This document shows, in pieces, positions 31,701 to 34,976 of a DNA stretch of 34,976 bases. Source of the stretch: Bacillus sp. AFS037270 (GTDB lineage: Bacteria; Bacillota; Bacilli; Bacillales_B; DSM-18226); the NCBI RefSeq assembly GCF_002585305.1, contig NZ_NUNF01000032.1, positions 178,512 through 213,487 on the forward strand. Direction: 5' to 3'. How positions within the stretch are numbered: the first letter of the stretch is position 1; each line of letters starts with the position of its first letter. The translations under genes were made by a program, and so were the position numbers. The notes beneath the pieces are model-generated. The model was given only the letters and a program-made list of their open reading frames with translations, was not told the DNA's origin and made no database searches.

Positions 31701-33790
31701 AGATGGATGGTACCTTTAAGTGGCGGATTGATTTAGGGAAAAATATTCGTGCCGGGGCTCACTATTCACCATTCTTAGTGTACGATTTTGATGGAGATGG
31801 AAAAGCGGAGGTTGTTTTTAAAACAGCTGATGGAACCATTGATGGAAAAGGAACCGTTATTGGCAGAGCAGACGCGGATCATCGCAATAGCACCGGTTAT
31901 GTTCTCCAAGGTTCTGAGTATTTGACTGTTTTTGAAGGAGAAACAGGAAAAGCATTGACTACAACTGATTATGATCCGCCGCGTGGTGATGTTTCCTCAT
32001 GGGGAGATTCCTATGGGAACCGTGTCGACCGCTTCCTGGCTGGAGTCGCTTATTTAGATGGTGAACATCCAAGTATCATAATGGCACGCGGTTATTATAC
32101 ACGAACTGTTCTTGCTGCCTATACTTGGAAAAATGGAAAGCTGACAAAGCAATGGGTTTTCGATTCCAATGATGAAGGTAATGGCGATTATGCCGGTCAG
32201 GGATACCATACTTTAAGTGTCGCAGATATTGATAAGGATGGTAAGGATGAAATTGTTTACGGTCAAATGGTCGTTGATGATGATGGAAAGGGCCTATATA
32301 CAACTGGTTTAGGTCATGGCGACGCACTTCATGTCGGGGATTTCATTCCAAATCGTCCGGGACTTGAAGTTTTCGGAGTCCAAGAACATACAGATGCCCC
32401 ATATGGCTATGATATGCGTGATGCGGAAACTGGCCAAATCCTTTGGGGAGTCAAAACGGGTCAGGATACAGGCCGTGGTCTAACAGCTGACATCGACCCT
32501 AGATATAAAGGTGAAGAGGCATGGGCCATTTCTGGTGAATGGAACAGTCGTGTTGGTGGACTTTATTCGGCAGAAGGTGAAAAAATATCCGAAAACATCC
32601 CAACGAGCAACTTCGCCATTTGGTGGGACGGTGACTTACAACGTGAATTAGTGGACCATAAATGGGATGCAGACAAAGGCACGGGTGTGGGTACGATTGA
32701 TAAATGGGATTATAAGAATAATAAACTAGTAAATCTGCTTACCGCGGATGGAACACTCTCCAATAATTCAACTAAGGGAAATCCTGTGCTTCAGGCAGAC
32801 TTATTTGGTGACTGGAGAGAAGAGGTTATTTGGAGGACTGAGGATAGCAGCTCATTACGCGTTTATATGACATCGGAAGAAACCGAACATAGAATATACA
32901 CCTTGATGCATGACCCACAATATAGACTATCCGTTGCATGGCAAAATATCGGTTATAACCAGCCGCCGCATGCTAGCTTCTTCATCGGCGAAGGTATGGC
33001 GCCACCGTCGGTTCCAAGTATTGATGTGGTCGAAAGAAAAGATGCTACAGCCCCGGAAACTGAGCATGAAGTGGTTGGCGAAGAAAAGGACGGCTGGTAC
33101 AATAATCCTGTAACCGTCAATCTGTCTGCTGACGACTATGAGTTCGGTTCTGGAGTTGGCGCAACTTATTACTCACTAAATGGTGCGGCACAACAGAGTG
33201 GTACAACTGCAAAAATTGAAAAAGACGGCAAGCATGTTTTACAGTACTGGAGTATTGATAAGGCAGGAAACATCGAGACGAAGAAATCGGTAAGCATTAA
33301 TTTGGATCAAACTGGACCTGAAATCAACTTCTCCGTGAAAGACGGCACCGAGTTTGGAGTTGACCAGCAAGTCACGGTTAAATGTGAAGCATTAGATCCT
33401 TTATCCGGTATTGCAACTTCTACCTGTAAGGATGTATCCGCCCCTTCTTATGAACTGGGATTAGGAAATCATTCCTTTATTGCAGAGGCTGCTGATAAGG
33501 CTGGTAACGAGTCTAGCAAATCCATTAATATTACTGTTTTTGTTAGCTATGATAATTTAGGAAACTTAACAGACCAGTTCCTAACTGAAGCAGGCGGAAA
33601 TACCGATATTGTCACTTCTTTAAAAACAAAACTTGCTGCTGCCAAAGCATCAGAGGAAAAAGGAAATAACGTTGCTAGAAATGGACAGATGCAAACTTTT
33701 ATCAATGAGGTGAAAGCGAAAGGAGAAAAAGATTTCACAGAGAAACAAGTTCAAATCCTAGCGGAATTAGCAGTGTCTTTAATGAAATAA
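28712..33790 (+). CDS. secreted multidomain rhamnogalacturonan acetylesterase (CE12) - rhamnogalacturonan lyase (PL11)
   Basis: 1692-residue extracellular enzyme for pectin rhamnogalacturonan I. Order: signal peptide (about 1-34, ending QVSA-AET); carbohydrate-binding/malectin-like module (about 40-178); SGNH esterase of the CE12 type (about 187-410) with GDSTVQTY (Ser near 196), GHND (near 262) and DNTHF (Asp/His near 378). Next come FN3 (about 421-508), a second copy of the binding module (510-650), two more FN3 (652-835), and a PL11 lyase (about 840-1430). The lyase has calcium-type loops DLDGDGQ, DFDGDGKAE and DIDKDGKDE of its beta-propeller. Two Ig-like/OmpL47-type modules (NPVTVNLSADD, GPEINFSVKDG) and a helical tail end it. 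TTG start behind AGGAGG. There is no sortase motif, so it is probably free or loosely wall-bound. Deacetylation and cleavage of one polymer would be coupled in one protein. Confidence 0.9.
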   Translation: MTIKRNEMKRMMAIILSFLLILALIPAAALQVSAAETTLLKKFDFGTPSSPVKEGYIQVSSETAYSAEKGYGFADPSMVSSFDRNTGDEVKSDFITTKETSFNIDLPNGDYTVTVVAGDEQEGTEVGIKAENIQKVQNATMAAGEYMERSFDIALVDGQLNIDFTGTNPKLNGLTIEKLPERTAGELPTVYIAGDSTVQTYDEYWRPQAGWGQMISRFFSSDITFKNHAIGGRSTKTFINEGRLDTVLREIKPNDYFFIQFGHNDATISVPERYASVPDYKNYLKTYINGARQRGAIPILVTPMGRRDFNPDTGKFNVSFPEYVQGMKEVAEELNVDLVDLSARSVAYYDSIGPEGSLSVFLHLDSGIYTAFPNGSQDNTHFQEYGAIQMARLISEEVKKLDISLSSYVTGIEPPANVPAKPSKLVASSISNAGALLTWNAVEDTDIYKVYRKLSTASEYSLIGTSTIPRLNVTGMEEGKTYDLVVSAVNGKGESEKSEAVQVTTKTATLKYDFGLAGNPIAEGYTGVNLSTKYTKEKGYGIVDPTGMIGRDRGTGGDLLRDWLGYFNVGWKFNVDLPNGLYAVKVYVGDFSGSARTTLGIEGQDYGTISAPKQNYTTKIVSQVSVKDGQMNFSFGGATGIVNGVDITPILLAPSELKVEEQSLDVNQPFVTLSWKGAQDAVKYNVYRKIAGTKDLVLLGSTNSNSYKDTTVDVGIEYQYAATTIDNANVETVPSMPLDVRMIDPSQPVPAKPSNLKVGKVNKNDLTFSWDQVEGAVTYNVYRSKKQDGTYQLIGKSKGVSYKDETVLTTIPYFYKVAAVNAGGISELSDILETPAVTVLKRQMEDIDRAPVSVKTDDGVYVSWRMLGTDPADISFNVYRDGKKFNDKPITSSTNYVDKDGKADSVYEIRAIVNGKERKSQEKTKVLNKNYMDIPLKKPQDGVTPLGDPYTYRANDASVGDLDGDGQYELVLKWDPSNSKDNSQSGYTGNVYVDAYEMDGTFKWRIDLGKNIRAGAHYSPFLVYDFDGDGKAEVVFKTADGTIDGKGTVIGRADADHRNSTGYVLQGSEYLTVFEGETGKALTTTDYDPPRGDVSSWGDSYGNRVDRFLAGVAYLDGEHPSIIMARGYYTRTVLAAYTWKNGKLTKQWVFDSNDEGNGDYAGQGYHTLSVADIDKDGKDEIVYGQMVVDDDGKGLYTTGLGHGDALHVGDFIPNRPGLEVFGVQEHTDAPYGYDMRDAETGQILWGVKTGQDTGRGLTADIDPRYKGEEAWAISGEWNSRVGGLYSAEGEKISENIPTSNFAIWWDGDLQRELVDHKWDADKGTGVGTIDKWDYKNNKLVNLLTADGTLSNNSTKGNPVLQADLFGDWREEVIWRTEDSSSLRVYMTSEETEHRIYTLMHDPQYRLSVAWQNIGYNQPPHASFFIGEGMAPPSVPSIDVVERKDATAPETEHEVVGEEKDGWYNNPVTVNLSADDYEFGSGVGATYYSLNGAAQQSGTTAKIEKDGKHVLQYWSIDKAGNIETKKSVSINLDQTGPEINFSVKDGTEFGVDQQVTVKCEALDPLSGIATSTCKDVSAPSYELGLGNHSFIAEAADKAGNESSKSINITVFVSYDNLGNLTDQFLTEAGGNTDIVTSLKTKLAAAKASEEKGNNVARNGQMQTFINEVKAKGEKDFTEKQVQILAELAVSLMK

Positions 33791-33806
33791 ACTTAGTTTG
33801 TTTTGC

Positions 33807-33844
33807 CCAAGGGTGCTGTCTTTTTTCAGTGCCCTTGGTTTTTT
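33807..33844 (+). terminator. intrinsic terminator after the pectin enzyme
   Basis: CCAAGGGTGCTG pairs with CAGTGCCCTTGG with two G-U wobbles, followed by TTTTTT. Confidence 0.85.
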
Positions 33845-33952
33845 CTATTTTTTTTAAGTACAAAATCTACCCTGATTTCATTTCTTCATGTAGAATAGGA
33901 TAATGGACATGCGTTAATATTGAATCAATAAACATATTTTGGGGGATCAAAG

Positions 33953-34903
33953 GTGACATATCAACTGAAGAAGAGCTTTAAAATGTTTTCATTAAATTCG
34001 AATCGTGAGTTAGCTAATGAGATGGCTAAGCTTTTGGGCTGTGAACTAGGAAAGAGCTCTAGCACTCAATTTAGTGATGGTGAAATTCAAGTTAATATTG
34101 AAGAAAGTGTTAGGGGTAATGATGTATTTTTGGTGCAATCAACTTCACAACCCATTAATGACAATATTATGGAGCTTCTGGTAATGGTGGATGCTTTGAA
34201 AAGAGCTTCAGCCGGTATGATCAACGTTGTTATACCTTACTATGGCTATGCTCGTCAAGACCGTACAGCTAGACCGCGTGAGCCTATTACAGCGAAATTA
34301 GTTGCAAGACTTTTAGAAACAGCCGGTACTACTAGAGTCCTGACAATGGACCTTCATGCGCCGCAAGTACAGGGGTTTTTTGACATCCCGGTTGATCACC
34401 TTATAGCCAATCCAATCCTAGGAAATTATTTTGAGAAAAAAGGCTTAGAGGATGTTGTTGTAGTTGCTCCTCATAATGGTGCCGTTATTCGAGCTAGAAA
34501 ATTAGCGAGTATTTTAGATGCTCCAATTGCCTTAATTGATCGAAGACAGGAAGAATCTGGGGAATCTGAGATCATGAATGTTATTGGGAATATCGAGGGT
34601 AAAAATGCGATTATTGTCGATGATTTAATTAATACGGGTGGAACTATTACTTTGGCTGCTAATGCTCTAATGGAGAGAGGAGCAGAGACGGTTTATGCAT
34701 GCTGTACTCATCCTGTATTCTCTGCGGATGCGATTAGTAAGATTGAGTCTTCTCCAATTAAAGAATTAGTCGTAACCAATACGATTCAAATGCCGGAGGA
34801 GCAGCGAATCGATAAAATCACCACTTTATCCGTTGCCCCATTGTTAGCGGAAGCTGTTGAACGGATTCATAATGAAAAAGCAGTAAGTCCGTTATTTGAA
34901 TAA
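33953..34903 (+). CDS. prs: ribose-phosphate pyrophosphokinase paralogue with altered active-site motifs
   Basis: 316 residues, full length for PRPP synthetase, which makes PRPP from ribose 5-phosphate and ATP. Conserved: [72 protein letters not shown] (His134), CCTHPVFS and the terminal [10 protein letters not shown]. Changed compared with B. subtilis Prs as I recall it: SPDHGGVT becomes APHNGAVI (172-179); the catalytic loop DKRRPRPN becomes DRRQEESG (196-203), losing the key Lys and Arg; DDIIDTAGT becomes DDLINTGGT (Asp to Asn227). GTG start behind GGGGGA. It is not in the usual glmU-prs setting. A weak, altered or regulatory homologue is likely. The symbol is used for family only. Confidence 0.85.
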   Translation: MTYQLKKSFKMFSLNSNRELANEMAKLLGCELGKSSSTQFSDGEIQVNIEESVRGNDVFLVQSTSQPINDNIMELLVMVDALKRASAGMINVVIPYYGYARQDRTARPREPITAKLVARLLETAGTTRVLTMDLHAPQVQGFFDIPVDHLIANPILGNYFEKKGLEDVVVVAPHNGAVIRARKLASILDAPIALIDRRQEESGESEIMNVIGNIEGKNAIIVDDLINTGGTITLAANALMERGAETVYACCTHPVFSADAISKIESSPIKELVVTNTIQMPEEQRIDKITTLSVAPLLAEAVERIHNEKAVSPLFE

Positions 34904-34944
34904 GAAAAATCCCTCTGTGCGTGTGCGACAGAGGGATTTTTCTT
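34902..34944 (+). terminator. intrinsic terminator after the PRPP synthetase paralogue
   Basis: AAGAAAAATCCCTCTGT pairs perfectly over 17 bp with ACAGAGGGATTTTTCTT, and the loop is GCGTGTGCG. The A- and T-runs let it work on both strands. The final 32 bases of the window show nothing recognisable. Confidence 0.9.
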
Positions 34945-34976
34945 ATTTAAAAGTTGGTATAAATTTCGACTTCGAG

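Noticed and set aside
30556..32327. Antisense open frames within the pectin enzyme gene
   Set aside because: Low-complexity products rich in His/Tyr/Arg arising from codon bias of the sense strand.
1..34976. CRISPR arrays, tRNA/rRNA genes, prophage or defence islands
   Set aside because: No regularly spaced direct repeats, no tRNA cloverleaf or rRNA segments, and no phage or nuclease/defence proteins were recognised.

Overview
The window looks like chromosomal DNA of a low-GC, spore-forming Bacillaceae species. Evidence: AT-rich DNA with strong AGGAGG-type ribosome binding sites, TTG and GTG starts, a CotF-like spore coat gene, PucR-type purine catabolism, GlnR/TnrA-type palindromes, a preQ1-I riboswitch and many intrinsic terminators. 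Genus cannot be fixed from sequence alone; a Bacillus or Neobacillus relative is plausible.

Region 1 (1-8328), purine/urate catabolism. A minus-strand operon reads NCS2 urate/xanthine permease, OHCU decarboxylase (uraD), an HpyO-like FAD monooxygenase, and 5-hydroxyisourate hydrolase (uraH). Upstream, pucR (minus) diverges from allC-pucG (plus). Together they cover urate uptake, urate to allantoin, and allantoate to ureidoglycine to oxalurate/glycine. Neither uricase nor allantoinase is present; the flavoprotein is the candidate for the uricase step. Four GlnR/TnrA-like boxes and a PucR-box-like site lie in the promoters.

Region 2 (8423-13750): a CotF-like coat gene, an unknown protein with a degenerate ParA-like fold, a MalY/PatB aminotransferase, then a decayed IS3-family element (11617-13080, 3-bp target duplication GAA) inserted in the loop of a terminator. 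Beyond it, a membrane-anchored cytochrome c and a small membrane protein read leftward.

Region 3 (13932-17575): tatC, tatA, a Tat-signal gluconate 2-dehydrogenase subunit 3 and its GMC flavoprotein. With the divergent cytochrome c this looks like a complete membrane-bound sugar/sugar-acid dehydrogenase supplied with its own Tat translocase. Palindromes with core AGATCGATCT flank tatA.

Region 4 (17679-25755): a LacI regulator and PfkB kinase; a preQ1 riboswitch controlling queC-queD-queE (no queF here); a decayed FUSC-family gene; a DAO-family oxidase; short GGACAA/TTGTCC repeats; a CBO0543-like membrane protein; and an MctP/YhjB-like symporter with its DUF3311 partner.

Region 5 (25884-34944): a TetR regulator and an FtsH paralogue behind a promoter with three TGACA-N3-TGTCA operators spaced exactly 31 bp apart; a 1692-residue secreted CE12-PL11 pectin (rhamnogalacturonan) enzyme; and a free-standing PRPP synthetase paralogue with several altered active-site motifs. 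The best candidates for new biology are the phased-operator TetR-FtsH module, the divergent PRPP synthetase and the HpyO-based urate operon under nitrogen control.
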